Assembly: GCF_021650705.1 (NCBI RefSeq)
Contig: NZ_CP087138.1
Coordinates: forward strand, 5,138,501 to 5,202,500
DNA from: Pseudomonas sp. KNUC1026
GTDB lineage: Bacteria > Pseudomonadota > Gammaproteobacteria > Pseudomonadales > Pseudomonadaceae
Direction of reading: 5' to 3'
Length of the DNA: 64,000 nt
Part shown: positions 43,114 through 52,818 of the stretch, piece by piece
Layout of the letters: each line of letters opens with the position of its first letter
Numbering within the stretch: position 1 is the first letter of the stretch
Notes under the pieces: model-generated
Databases searched by the model: none
What the model saw: only the letters and a program-made list of their open reading frames with translations
Told to the model about the DNA's origin: nothing
Translations under genes and position numbers: made by a program

Positions 43114-44189
43114 CAAGGCGTCGAGCCGAGCCTGCTTAAGTGCCTCTCCCAGCCCCTGGCCGCTGAAACCTTGTGCGATCAGGGGCTGGGCCTGAACACC
43201 TCGCACTTGCTGCATCGCTTCGATCAGCCACTCGCGCTGGCTGAAACCACCTTCATTCAACACTCCCAACACCTCCAGAAAAGCCTCGAAGCGCTGCGGC
43301 CGGCGGAAGATATCGAAATGTTGAAGCATTTCGAGCAGTTGCGCTGGCTCAAGCGCCTCTGCCCCGGCCGCAGGCTCGGCATAGCGCTCCAGCAACACCG
43401 CCAGCTCCTGGCAGTCGCGGGGCACCTTTAGCGCTTCGCTGAGGCTGCGCGCACTTTCGACCATGCCGTGCAGCAGGCAGGCCCAACGCCCGGGCAGCGC
43501 CAATTCGGCACGGGCCGCACGCTGCAAGGCCGCAGCACTCTCCATCGACCACGGCAGCGCAGGCATCAGCTCGCCCAGCGCACCGCAGTCGGCAAGCGTC
43601 TGGATAAACACCTCCGGGTTCGGCTCCATGAGCGCCCGGGCGATTTCCTTCCAGCTCCGTTCGGGTGTGAGCTCGCGCAATTCACCTGACTCGGCGAGTT
43701 GCCGCATCAAGGCCAGGGTGGGCTCGACGATGGTGAAACCCAGTTGCGCATAACGCGCGGCAAAGCGGGCTACACGGAGCACACGCAAAGGATCCTCGGC
43801 GAATGCTGGCGCCACATGGCGCAGCAGCTTCTGGTTGAGGTCCTGTTGGCCGCCGTAGGGGTCGATGACCCGGCCGTCATCGTCTTCGGCCATGGCATTG
43901 ATGGTCAGGTCGCGGCGGGCGAGGTCTTGCTCAAGGGTAACGTCGGGGCTCGCGTGGAAGGTAAAGCCGCCATAGCCGCGGCCGCTCTTGCGCTCGGTGC
44001 GTGCCAGCGCGTACTCCTCGCCGTTATGAGGGTGCAGGAAGACCGGAAAGTCCGCCCGACCGGCTTGTAGCCCAGCGCCTGCATCTGCTCGACGCTGGCG
44101 CCGACTACCACCCAGTCGACATCAGTGACCGGCTGGCCCAACAGGCGGTCGCGGACCGCGCCACCGACTTTGTAGATCTGCATGCTCAT
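43057..44189 (-). CDS. cca: Cca, tRNA CCA-adding enzyme (class II nucleotidyltransferase); one frameshift
   Basis: It starts MSMQIYKVGGAVRDRLLG after GGAGG. It shows the G-G-x-x-R loop and the D-x-D of VTDVDWVVVG; the rest continues with RRDLTINAMAEDDDGRVIDPYGG and PLRVLRVARFAARY. It adds or repairs the 3' CCA of tRNA. A lost G near 44055 breaks the frame; since tRNA maturation depends on this enzyme, sequencing error is likely. The C-terminal tail (RVARQAGLPLGKPSASTG) is the translation of a REP copy. The usual HD phosphohydrolase domain is not seen. Confidence 0.92.
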
Positions 44190-44243
44190 CGAAAACCTCC
44201 GTCAGCGCGACAGCATACGCGCCAGCGGAGGGGCAGGGGAGGG

Positions 44244-45806
44244 TCAGAGGTGGACCACAGCCATGTCCATGCGGCCGTAATCGCCTTCGTTGCCATCGGG
44301 CCGCGGTGGCATGTGGTGGGTTTTCATCACTTGTTCGTCCTGCACCGTCTCCAGGTGTACATCGAAGCCCCACAGCCGGTGCAGATGGCGCATCACCTCT
44401 TCGGTGGATTCGCCCAGCGGCTTGCGATTGTGCTGGGTGTGGCGCAGGGTCAGCGAGCGGTCGCCCCGGCGGTCGACGCTCCAGATCTGCACGTTCGGCT
44501 CGCGGTTGCCCAGGTTGTACTGGGCCGCCAGCGACTCACGGATCTGCCGATACCCTTTTTCATCGTGAATGGCCGGCACCAGCAGATCATCGCGCTGATC
44601 GTCGTCAAGGATGGTGAAGAGCTTGAGGTCGCGAATCACCTTGGGCGACAGGTACTGCAGGATGAAGCTTTCGTCCTTGAAACTGTTCATGGCGAATTTG
44701 AGCGTCGACAACCAGTCGCTGCCAGCGATGTCGGGGAACCAGTGGCGGTCCTCGTCATCAGGGTGTTCGCAGATCCGGCGGATATCGCGGAACATGGCAA
44801 AACCCAAGGCATAGGGGTTGATGCCACTGTAGTAAGGGCTGTCGTAGCCCGGCTGGAACACCACGCTGGTGTGGGACTGCAAGAACTCCATCATGAAGCC
44901 GTCCGTCACCAGCCCTTCGTCGTACAGGTCGTTGAGCAGGGTGTAATGCCAGAAGGTGGCCCAGCCCTCGTTCATGACCTGAGTCTGGCGTTGCGGGTAG
45001 AAGTACTGCGCGATCTTGCGCACTATCCGCACCACTTCACGCTGCCATGGCTCCAGCAGCGGCGCGTGTTTCTCGATGAAGTACAGGATGTTTTCCTGCG
45101 GCTCTGCCGGGAAGCGCCCGCCGTCGGCGTCGTGCGCCTTGCCCGCACCTTTGGGGATGGTGCGCCACAGGTCGTTGATCTGCCGCTGCAAGTGCTCCTC
45201 ACGCTCCTTCTGGCGGCGCCGCTCCTCTTCGGCGGAGATGGGGTAGGGCCGCTTGTAGCGGTCGACGCCGTAATTCATCAAGGCATGGCAGGAGTCCAGA
45301 AGCTCCTCCACCGCATCGATGCCGTGACGTTCCTCGCACTGCATGATGTACTGCTTGGCGAACACCAGATAGTCGATGATCGAGCTCGCGTCGGTCCAGG
45401 TGCGGAACAGGTAATTCCCCTTGAAGAAGCTGTTATGCCCGTAGCAGGCATGGGCGATCACCAGCGCCTGCATGCAGATGGTGTTCTCTTCCATCAGGTA
45501 GGCGATACAGGGGTCTGAGTTGATCACGATCTCGTAGGCCAGGCCCATCTGGCCACGGGTGTAGGATTTTTCAGTGCTGAGGAAATGCTTGCCGTAGGAC
45601 CAGTGGTGATACCCCAACGGCATGCCGACCGACGCATAAGCGTCCATCATCTGCTCGGCCGTAATCACCTCGATCTGATTGGGGTAAGTGTCGAGCGCAT
45701 AGCGCTCGGCAAGGCGGCTGATCTCCTTGTCGTAGGTGCGGATCAGGTCGAAGGTCCATTCCGAGCCTTCGGACAGGGGCTGGCGTTTATGCTCTCTGGC
45801 GGTCAT
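44244..45806 (-). CDS. ycgB: SpoVR/YcgB-family protein
   Basis: A 520-residue soluble protein of the SpoVR family has VIAHACYGHNSFFKGNYLF, QTQVMNEGWATFWHYTLLN and SGINPYALGFAMFRDIRRI, which hold conserved His and Glu residues. The biochemical function is unknown. In enterics and pseudomonads it is co-expressed with yeaG (prkA) and yeaH in stationary phase and nitrogen stress. Its start overlaps the yeaH stop as ATGA. Confidence 0.93.
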   Translation of the reverse strand: MTAREHKRQPLSEGSEWTFDLIRTYDKEISRLAERYALDTYPNQIEVITAEQMMDAYASVGMPLGYHHWSYGKHFLSTEKSYTRGQMGLAYEIVINSDPCIAYLMEENTICMQALVIAHACYGHNSFFKGNYLFRTWTDASSIIDYLVFAKQYIMQCEERHGIDAVEELLDSCHALMNYGVDRYKRPYPISAEEERRRQKEREEHLQRQINDLWRTIPKGAGKAHDADGGRFPAEPQENILYFIEKHAPLLEPWQREVVRIVRKIAQYFYPQRQTQVMNEGWATFWHYTLLNDLYDEGLVTDGFMMEFLQSHTSVVFQPGYDSPYYSGINPYALGFAMFRDIRRICEHPDDEDRHWFPDIAGSDWLSTLKFAMNSFKDESFILQYLSPKVIRDLKLFTILDDDQRDDLLVPAIHDEKGYRQIRESLAAQYNLGNREPNVQIWSVDRRGDRSLTLRHTQHNRKPLGESTEEVMRHLHRLWGFDVHLETVQDEQVMKTHHMPPRPDGNEGDYGRMDMAVVHL

Positions 45807-47074
45807 GTGGCTAACCTGCGCTGGAAGAGTTCTCGGAAGACCGGGTAGATATCGCCGGCCGTGACCAATTGCTGTTGAGCGAACGCGTCGGGAAATTGCT
45901 CACCGATGCGCTCGTACTCGAACCACAGCGCCTGATGCTCGCGCGGAGTGATTTCGACGTAGGTGTAGTACTGCACGAAGGGCATGATCTGCTTGGCGAG
46001 AATATCCCTGCAGATGGGCGAGTCGTCGTTCCAGTTATCGCCGTCCGAAGCCTGAGCCGCGTAGATGTTCCATTCATTGGCCGGGTAACGCTCGGCCATG
46101 ATTTCCTGCATCAACTTCAAGGCGCTGGAAACGATAGTGCCGCCGGTTTCCCGCGAATAGAAAAACTCCTCCTCGTCGACTTCTCGCGCGCTGGTGTGGT
46201 GGCGGATGAAGACAACTTCGATCTTGTCGTAATTACGCTTCAGGAACAGGTACAGCAGGATGAAAAAGCGTTTGGCAACATCCTTGGTTGCCTGGGTCAT
46301 GGAGCCGGAGACGTCCATCAGGCAGAACATGACGGCTTTGGAACTGGGGTTCGGGTGTTTGACCAGCAAGTTGTACTTGAGGTCGAAAGTGTCAAGAAAT
46401 GGCAGCCTGTGAATACGCGCCGACAGCCTTTCTATCTCTTCCTGCAGGGCTTTGATATCGGAAAAGTTGTCTGGCTCCTCTCGCAGCAAGCGCTCCATCT
46501 CAGCCTTGGCTTCGCGCAACCTGGCGCGGCTGCTGCCGGTCAGAGCAATACGCCGAGCGTGTGCTGAACGCAGCGTGCGTACGATATTGATACGCGAAGG
46601 GTTGCCCTCGCTGGCGACCCCGGCACGTACGGTCTTGAAGGTGTCCATGCCGGCCAGGTTGCGCTTGACCAGATTGGGCAGTTCCAGGTCTTCGAACATG
46701 AATTCGAGAAACTCTTCCTGGGTGATCTGGAAGACGAACTCGTCCATCCCCTCGCCAGAGTTACCGGCCTTGCCGCCACCACGGCCTCCGCCGCCGCCTT
46801 GCGGGCGGGGAATGTGTTCACCGGCGGTAAATTCCTTGTTGCCCGGGTGCACGACCGTCTGCTTGCCACCGCGACCGTGGTGCAGCACTGGCTCGTCGGT
46901 GTCTCGGCCGGGGATGCTGATCTGTTCGCCGTGCTCCATGTCAGTGATGGAGCGGCGGCTTACGGCCTCTTCCACAGCCTTCTTGATGTGTTCACGGTAA
47001 CGCCGCAGAAATCGCTGGCGGTTGACCGTGCTTTTGTTCTTGCCGTTCAGGCGTCGGTCGATGACGTAACTCAT
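45803..47074 (-). CDS. yeaH: YeaH/YhbH-family protein (DUF444)
   Basis: A 423-residue protein starts MSYVIDRRLNGKNKSTVNRQRF. A glycine-rich stretch (GGGGGRGGGKAGNSGEG) follows in the first third. A von Willebrand A-like domain with the metal site CLMDVSGSMTQATKD is in the second half. It is the middle gene of the kinase-YeaH-SpoVR operon and probably a partner of the PrkA kinase. Confidence 0.93.
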   Translation of the reverse strand: MSYVIDRRLNGKNKSTVNRQRFLRRYREHIKKAVEEAVSRRSITDMEHGEQISIPGRDTDEPVLHHGRGGKQTVVHPGNKEFTAGEHIPRPQGGGGGRGGGKAGNSGEGMDEFVFQITQEEFLEFMFEDLELPNLVKRNLAGMDTFKTVRAGVASEGNPSRINIVRTLRSAHARRIALTGSSRARLREAKAEMERLLREEPDNFSDIKALQEEIERLSARIHRLPFLDTFDLKYNLLVKHPNPSSKAVMFCLMDVSGSMTQATKDVAKRFFILLYLFLKRNYDKIEVVFIRHHTSAREVDEEEFFYSRETGGTIVSSALKLMQEIMAERYPANEWNIYAAQASDGDNWNDDSPICRDILAKQIMPFVQYYTYVEITPREHQALWFEYERIGEQFPDAFAQQQLVTAGDIYPVFRELFQRRLAT

Positions 47075-47195
47075 AAGCCCCTCCGGGGCAGCTCGAAGCT
47101 CGGCGGCCGCCGAGCCCCAAGCTGCAAGTGTGAGTCAGGCGCACGCCGGCACGTGGCCGGCGGCACTTGAGGCTTGTCGCTTGCAGCTTTCAGCT
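47075..47195 (-). other. Structured spacer between prkA and yeaH
   Basis: The 121-base gap inside the operon holds nested complementary segments. An outer pair AAGCTGCAAG / CTTGCAGCTT encloses a pair near CAAGTG / CACTTG and a perfect core CGCCGGC-ACGTG-GCCGGCG (47147-47165). It can fold as one long imperfect hairpin. No U run follows, so it is more likely an RNA processing or stability element than a terminator. Confidence 0.5.
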
Positions 47196-49117
47196 TTACT
47201 GCGATTTACGTACGCGCAGGTACCACTCCGACAACAGGCGCACCTGCTTCTCGGTATAACCGCGCTCGACCATTCGAGTGACGAAGTCGTTGTGTTTCTT
47301 CTGGTCCTCCTTGCTGGCTTTGGCATTGAAGCTGATGACCGGCAGCAGGTCTTCGGTGTTGGAGAACATTTTCTTCTCGATCACCACCCGCAGCTTTTCA
47401 TAACTCAGCCAGGCTGGGTTCTTGCCATTGTTGTTGGCGCGTGCGCGCAGGACGAAGTTGACGATCTCGTTGCGGAAGTCTTTTGGGTTGCTGATCCCGG
47501 CGGGCTTCTCGATCTTTTCGAGTTCCTCGTTCAGCGCCACGCGGTTAAGGATTTCTCCAGTCTCAGGGTCTCGGTACTCCTGGTCCTGAATCCAGAAGTC
47601 TGCATACAGCACGTAGCGGTCGAAGATGTTCTGGCCGTATTCGCTGTAGGACTCCAGGTAGGCGGTCTGGATTTCCTTGCCGATGAATTCGATGTAGCGC
47701 GGCGCCAGGTATTCCTTGAGGAAACGCAGGTAGCGCTCGCGAACTTCGGCGGGGAACTGCTCTTGCTCGATCTGATGCTCGAGCACATACAGCAGGTGAA
47801 CCGGGTTGGCAGCGATTTCGTGAGGGTCGAAGTTGAAGACTTTGGAGAGGATCTTGAACGCGAAACGGGTCGACAGCCCAGTCATGCCTTCGTCGACACC
47901 GGCCGAGTCGCGGTACTCCTGAATGGACTTGGCCTTAGGGTCGGTGTCCTTGAGGTTTTCGCCGTCGTAGACACGCATCTTCGAATGATATTGGAGTTTT
48001 CCGGCTCTTTCAGGCGCGACAGCGTGGTGAACTGGGCCAGCATCTTGAGCGTGTCGGGAGCGCAATGAGCCTGCGACAACGAGCTGTTGATCAGCAGTTT
48101 GTCGTAGATACGGATTTCGTCGTTCACGCGCAGGCAGTAAGGCACCTTCACGATGTAGATCCGGTCGATGAACGCCTCGTTGTTCTTGTTGTTACGGAAG
48201 GTGTGCCATTCCGATTCGTTGGAGTGGGCCAGCAGGATGCCGTTGTACGGGATTGCCCCCAGGCCCTCGGTGCTGTTGTAGTTGCCCTCTTGCGTTGCGG
48301 TGAGCAACGGGTGAAGCACCTTGATCGGTGCCTTGAACATCTCGACGAACTCCATCATCCCCTGGTTGGCGCGGCACAGGGCGCCCGAGTAGCTGTAAGC
48401 GTCGGCGTCGTTCTGCGGGAATTCCTCAAGCTTGCGGATATCGACCTTGCCCACCAGTGCGGAGATGTCCTGGTTGTTCTCATCTCCTGGTTCGGTCTTG
48501 GCGATGGCGATCTGGTTGAGAATCGAGGGGTACAGCTTGACCACCTTGAACTGGCTGATGTCACCGCCGAACTCTGCCAGCCTTTTGGTAGCCCAAGGCG
48601 ACATGATCGAGCTCAGATAACGCGGGGAGATGCCGTAGTCCTCTTCGAGGATCTGGCCGTCTTCAGCCGGGTTGAACAACCCCAGGGGCGATTCGAATAC
48701 GGGAGAACCCTTGATCGCGTAAAACGGGACCTTCTCCATCAATTGCTTGAGCTTTTCAGCAAGCGACGATTTACCGCCACCCACCGGGCCCAATAGATAA
48801 AGAATCTGTTTCTTTTCCTCGAGCCCCTGAGCGGCATGGCGGAAGTACGACACGATCTGCTCGATGCAGTCTTCCATGCCGTGGAAATCCTGAAACGCCG
48901 GGTAGCGGCGGATCACCTTGTTGGAAAAGATACGTGAAAGCCTTGGGTCGAGAGAGGTGTCGACCAGTTCAGGCTCCCCGATGGCCATGAGGATGCGTTC
49001 AGCCGCCGAAGCGTAGGTGCGCCTATCGCTTTTGCAGAGTTCTAAGTACTCCTGCAGGCTGATTTCTTCCTGACGGGTGGTTTCGAAACGTTGCTGAAAG
49101 TGGCTAAAAATACTCAT
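47196..49117 (-). CDS. prkA: PrkA/YeaG serine protein kinase with AAA+ domain; one frameshift
   Basis: A protein of about 640 residues. MSIFSHFQQRFETTRQEEIS opens the PrkA AAA+ domain with Walker A LLGPVGGGKSSLAEKL. The C-terminal kinase-like domain follows from EPENSNIYSKMRVYDGENLK to the end VRLLSEWYLRVRKSQ. One T is missing near 47985 within that junction. The family is linked to stationary-phase and nitrogen-starvation responses. It is first in the prkA-yeaH-ycgB operon. Confidence 0.92.
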
Positions 49118-49375
49118 GGACGTCAACCTCGCTCGATACGTGGAGCCGACGCCGGATCACTCAGCGATGCTGGCAGATGAGCATATCCTTGCGTTCACCT
49201 GTTATCCCCCAATGCATCTGAAGCTTGGTACCGATGACCCGCGCGCCGGTGTACCGGCTCTCCCCTGTTCTGGATGGCCTGAAATTAAGAATAGATGGGA
49301 ATCTCAGACTTCAAGGAGGAAGGCGTACGAAAGTCGTTGCAACCGTTCGTCGGCCCCGCTGTGGGCCGCATGGGC

Positions 49376-49403
49376 CGGGGCACTGAGCCCCGAAATTTTT
49401 TTT
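49376..49403 (+). terminator. Rho-independent terminator on the plus strand with no plus-strand gene before it
   Basis: CGGGGC-ACTGA-GCCCCG is followed by AAA and a run of eight T, ending at the glpE stop codon. All neighbouring genes (prkA upstream in coordinates, glpE) are on the minus strand, so the oriented T run points to a plus-strand transcript from within 49118-49375. That 284-base gap otherwise carries the prkA promoter; no protein gene is seen. Confidence 0.6.
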
Positions 49404-49731
49404 ACTCCTCTACAGCGCTGGCCACACATTCCGGGTAGGTGGAGCGCCACAGCTCGAAACCACCGTCCAGGCTGTAGACCTCTGAAAAGCCCTGGCCTGC
49501 CAGATAAGCGGCCGCGCCTTGGCTGGAATTGCCGTGATAGCGCACCACAACCACCGGCGCGTCGAGGTCGGCGCGGGTGATGAAGTCGTGCAGCGAATGG
49601 TTGTCCAGATGGCGGGCGCCGTCGATGTGGCTGGCGGCATAGGTGGCAGGGTCGCGGATATCCACGAACACTGCGCCTTGCTCACGCAGGGCGAGAGCTT
49701 CTACCGGGGGAATACGTTTGAATTCGGACAT
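49402..49731 (-). CDS. glpE: GlpE-like rhodanese (thiosulfate sulfurtransferase) with the active-site Cys replaced by Arg
   Basis: A 109-residue single-domain rhodanese begins MSEFKRIPPVEALALREQGA, with FVDIRDPATYAASHIDGARH (CH2A region). GlpE proteins carry CYHGNSSQ as the active-site loop; here it reads VVVRYHGNSSQGAAAY, so the sulfur-carrying Cys is Arg (codon CGC instead of TGC). As read, it cannot form a persulfide. It is the last gene of the lptD operon, after apaH. Confidence 0.9.
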   Translation of the reverse strand: MSEFKRIPPVEALALREQGAVFVDIRDPATYAASHIDGARHLDNHSLHDFITRADLDAPVVVVRYHGNSSQGAAAYLAGQGFSEVYSLDGGFELWRSTYPECVASAVEE

Positions 49732-49757
49732 CTTGGGCTCCAGTGAAAAAGAGTGGG

Positions 49758-50566
49758 TCAGCAAGTGCAACGGTGCAGTTGCTGGCTGTCGATGTTCATC
49801 AGTGTCATCGCGCCGCCCCATACGCAGCCGGTATCCAGCGCGGTTATGCCGGGGGTATCGCAACGCCCTTCGAGCGCGGCCCAGTGGCCAAACAGGATGC
49901 GCGTGCCGGCGGCCTTGCGCTCGGGGTGGGCAAACCACGGGGCGAACCCTGCGGGCGCGGTGTCGGCGCCTTCCTTGGCCTTGAGGTCCAGGCGGCCATC
50001 GGCGCTGCAGAAACGCATGCGGGTAAAGTAGTTGGTTATCACCCGCAGCCGATCGATGCCGGCCAGCGCCTTGTTCCATTTGCTCGGTTCGTTGCCGTAC
50101 ATGCCATCCAGAAACCGGGGCAGAAGCTCATCGCTTTGCAGCGCCGCCTCGACTTCCCCGGCCAGGCGCAAGGCTTTTTCAATGCTCCATTGCGGCGCGA
50201 TGCCGGCATGTACCATCGCCAGGTTGCGCTCGGCGTCGTAGTGCATCAGCTTTTGCTGGCGCAGCCAGCCGAGCAACTCGGCCTTGTCGGGGGCATCGAG
50301 GATCGGTTGCAGGGTATCCCCACGTTTGAGCCGCTCCGGTTTGCGCGCCACCGCCAGCAGGTGCAGGTCGTGATTGCCGAGCACGCAGACCAGCGCCTGG
50401 CGGATGCTGTCGAGAAACGCAGGGTTTCGAGCGACTGCGGGCCCCGGTTGACCAGGTCACCCACCAGCCAAAGGCGGTCGATGGCCGGGTCGAACGCAAC
50501 TTCATCGAGCAGGCACTTGAGCGGAGTGAGGCAGCCTTGCAGGTCACCGACGGCATAAGTCGCCAT
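49758..50566 (-). CDS. apaH: ApaH, diadenosine tetraphosphatase; one frameshift
   Basis: The symmetrical Ap4A hydrolase of about 269 residues begins MATYAVGDLQGCLTPLKCLL (GDxxG) and has LWLVGDLVNRGPQSLETLRF (GDxVxRG) and CVLGNHDLHLLAVA (GNHD), the metallophosphatase set. It cleaves Ap4A, and in bacteria removes Np4 caps from RNA. One T is missing near 50420. Its ATG shares a base with the apaG stop (TGATG). Confidence 0.94.
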
Positions 50567-50946
50567 CAGTGCAGAGCCCCCGGCACCGCCAGGCGGAACG
50601 GCGCAATGGGTGCGTCGAAGGCTGTGCCGTCGCTGGCGATCATCTGGTAGCTGCCCTGCATGCTGCCGACCAGCGTAGGCATCACGGTGCCGCTGGTGTA
50701 GGTGTGGCTGCCGCCCACCTGGATCAGCGGTTGCTGGCCAACCACCCCCGGCCCGCGCACTTCATCGACCTTGCCGTTGCCGTCAGTGATGATCCAGTGG
50801 CGCGACATCAAGGTGGCAGGCACCTGGCCGGTGTTTTCCAGCGTGATGGTGTAGGCGAACGCGTAGCGGCCCTGCTCGGGGCTGGACTGCTCGGCCAGGT
50901 AGCGGGTATCAACGTGAACGTCGATCTGGTAGCGCGAATCGGGCAT
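50566..50946 (-). CDS. apaG: ApaG protein
   Basis: A 126-residue protein of the ApaG/DUF525 family has a fibronectin-III-like fold, with YAFAYTITLENTGQVPATLM, SRHWIITDGNGKVDEVRGPG and HTYTSGTVMPTLVGSMQG. The function is unresolved; links to cobalt and magnesium handling are reported for relatives. It lies between rsmA and apaH in the classic operon. Confidence 0.95.
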   Translation of the reverse strand: MPDSRYQIDVHVDTRYLAEQSSPEQGRYAFAYTITLENTGQVPATLMSRHWIITDGNGKVDEVRGPGVVGQQPLIQVGGSHTYTSGTVMPTLVGSMQGSYQMIASDGTAFDAPIAPFRLAVPGALH

Positions 50947-50974
50947 GCGTAAACCTTTCAATTCATTACACGAT

Positions 50975-50994
50975 CAGGCCCCCCATGGGGCCTG
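50975..50994 (-). other. Perfect hairpin between rsmA and apaG
   Basis: CAGGCCCC and GGGGCCTG form an 8-base stem around four bases within the 89-base gap, the only sizeable gap in the surA-to-apaH stretch. With no U run it may mark an RNA processing point or a partial terminator. Confidence 0.4.
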
Positions 50995-51035
50995 CGGCTT
51001 GAGTCTAGGCGAGATCCGCACCCATGCGACGCCAT

Positions 51036-51835
51036 TCAGAGGGGCTGATCGGCCAGTTGGTCGGCCAGCCGCACGAAGGCAGCCAGGTCCAGCTGCTCGG
51101 GGCGCAGGCTGCCGTCCACGCCAGCGGCCTCGATGGCCTCGGCGGGGAGCAGAGCCTTGAGGGTGTTGCGCAGGGTCTTGCGGCGCTGGTTGAACGCCTC
51201 GCGCACCACTCGCTCAAGTTGTTTCGGGTTTTTGGCCTGGTGCGGCGGGGTTTCGTGTGGCACCAGGCGCACGATGGCCGAGTCCACTTTCGGCGGCGGG
51301 TTGAAGGCGCCGGGGCCGACATTGAACAGGTGCTCCACACGGCAGTGGTACTGCACCATGATCGACAAGCGCCCCAATCACCCCCACCCGGGCCTGCAGC
51401 CATGCGCTCGACCACCTCTTTCTGCAACATGAAGTGCATGTCGCGAATCAGCGGCGCGTTGCCCAGCAAATGGAAAATCAGCGGCGTGGAGATGTTGTAG
51501 GGCAGGTTGCCCACCACGCGCAGGCTGCGCGGCTCGGCACCAAGCGTGGCGAAGTCGAACTTGAGGGCATCGCCTTGGTGCAGGTTGAAATTTCCACGGC
51601 CGGCGAACTGGTTTTGCAGGATCGGCACGAGGTCTTTGTCCAGCTCGATCACATCCAGTTGCGCGCCGCTGCCCAGCAGGCCTTCGGTGAGAGCACCCTG
51701 GCCAGGGCCGATTTCGAGCAGGTGCTCGCCTTCGCGTGCGCGAATGGCCCGCAGAATACGGTCGATCACGCCGGCGTCATGCAGAAAGTTCTGGCCGAAC
51801 CGCTTGCGCGCCCGGTGTTGGTAATGCTCGCTCAT
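51036..51835 (-). CDS. rsmA: RsmA/KsgA, 16S rRNA dimethyladenosine transferase; one frameshift
   Basis: It begins MSEHYQHRARKRFGQNFLHD. The SAM site LLEIGPGQGALTEGLL and the catalytic VVGNLPYNISTPLIF are present. It dimethylates A1518 and A1519 of 16S rRNA during 30S assembly. One C is missing near 51377, between GGGDWG and RLSIMVQYHC. The repaired length of about 266 residues is normal. Its start shares a base with the pdxA stop. Confidence 0.94.
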
Positions 51836-52818
51836 CAAGGTGTCTCGGCCATCTGGTAGGCGGTTTCCAGGGCGACGCGCAGGCTGCCGGTATCGACCCG
51901 GCCGGTGCCGGCCAGGTCCAGGGCTGTGCCGTGGTCGACCGACGTGCGCACGATCGGCAAGCCCAGGGTCACGTTGACCGCAGCGCCGAAGCCTTTGTAC
52001 TTGAGCACAGGCAGGCCCTGGTCGTGGTACATGGCGAGCACTGCATCGCAGTGCTCGAGGTATTTGGGGGTGAACAGTGTGTCGGCGGGCAGCGGGCCAT
52101 GCAGGTCGATGCCTTCCGCGCGCAGGCGCTCGAGCGCCGGCTCGATCACGTCGATCTCTTCGCGGCCCATATGGCCGCTTTCCCCGGCGTGCGGGTTCAG
52201 GCCGCAGACCAGGATGCGTGGCCGAGCGATACCGAACTTGTTCACAAGGTCGGCATGCAGAATGCGCGTGACCCGTTCCAGCCGCTCGGCAGTGATGGCA
52301 TCGGCCACCTCGCGCAGTGGCAGGTGCGTGGTCACCAGCGCAACCCGCAGCCCGTGCGTGGCCAGCATCATCACCACCTGATCGGTGTGGGTGAGTTCGG
52401 CAAGGAATTCGGTGTGGCCGGAAAACGCCACGCCCGCATCGTTGATCACGCCTTTGTGCACCGGCGCGGTGACCATGCCGGCGAACAGGCCGTCGAGGCA
52501 CCCCCGGCCCGCGCGGGTGAGGGTTTCGATCACGAAGGGGCCGTTGGCCGCGTTCAATACGCCCGCCTGCACCGGCGCCGCCAAGGGCGTATCCCAGACA
52601 TACAAGCTGCCTGCCGGGGCAGGGTGCTCGGGCAACTCGCCGGGTGCCACAGGCACAAGGTCAATCGCCACCTCCAGCTGGGCGGCCCGCTCAGCGAGCA
52701 GGCCAAGGCTGGTGATGGCGATCAGGGGGTGAGGCTGAGAGTGCTGGGCGAGCAGCAGGCACAGGTCAGGACCGATGCCGGCCGGCTCGCCGGGAGTCAG
52801 AGCGAAGCGCAAGGTCAC
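51835..52818 (-). CDS. pdxA: PdxA, 4-hydroxythreonine-4-phosphate dehydrogenase
   Basis: An intact 327-residue enzyme of pyridoxal-5-phosphate synthesis. It starts with GTG 52818 (MTLRFALTPGEPAGIGPDLC) and has GMVTAPVHKGVINDAG, CGLNPHAGESGHMG (metal-binding His) and MYHDQGLPVLKYKGFG. The GTG overlaps the surA stop as GTGA, indicating coupled translation. Confidence 0.95.
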   Translation of the reverse strand: MTLRFALTPGEPAGIGPDLCLLLAQHSQPHPLIAITSLGLLAERAAQLEVAIDLVPVAPGELPEHPAPAGSLYVWDTPLAAPVQAGVLNAANGPFVIETLTRAGRGCLDGLFAGMVTAPVHKGVINDAGVAFSGHTEFLAELTHTDQVVMMLATHGLRVALVTTHLPLREVADAITAERLERVTRILHADLVNKFGIARPRILVCGLNPHAGESGHMGREEIDVIEPALERLRAEGIDLHGPLPADTLFTPKYLEHCDAVLAMYHDQGLPVLKYKGFGAAVNVTLGLPIVRTSVDHGTALDLAGTGRVDTGSLRVALETAYQMAETP

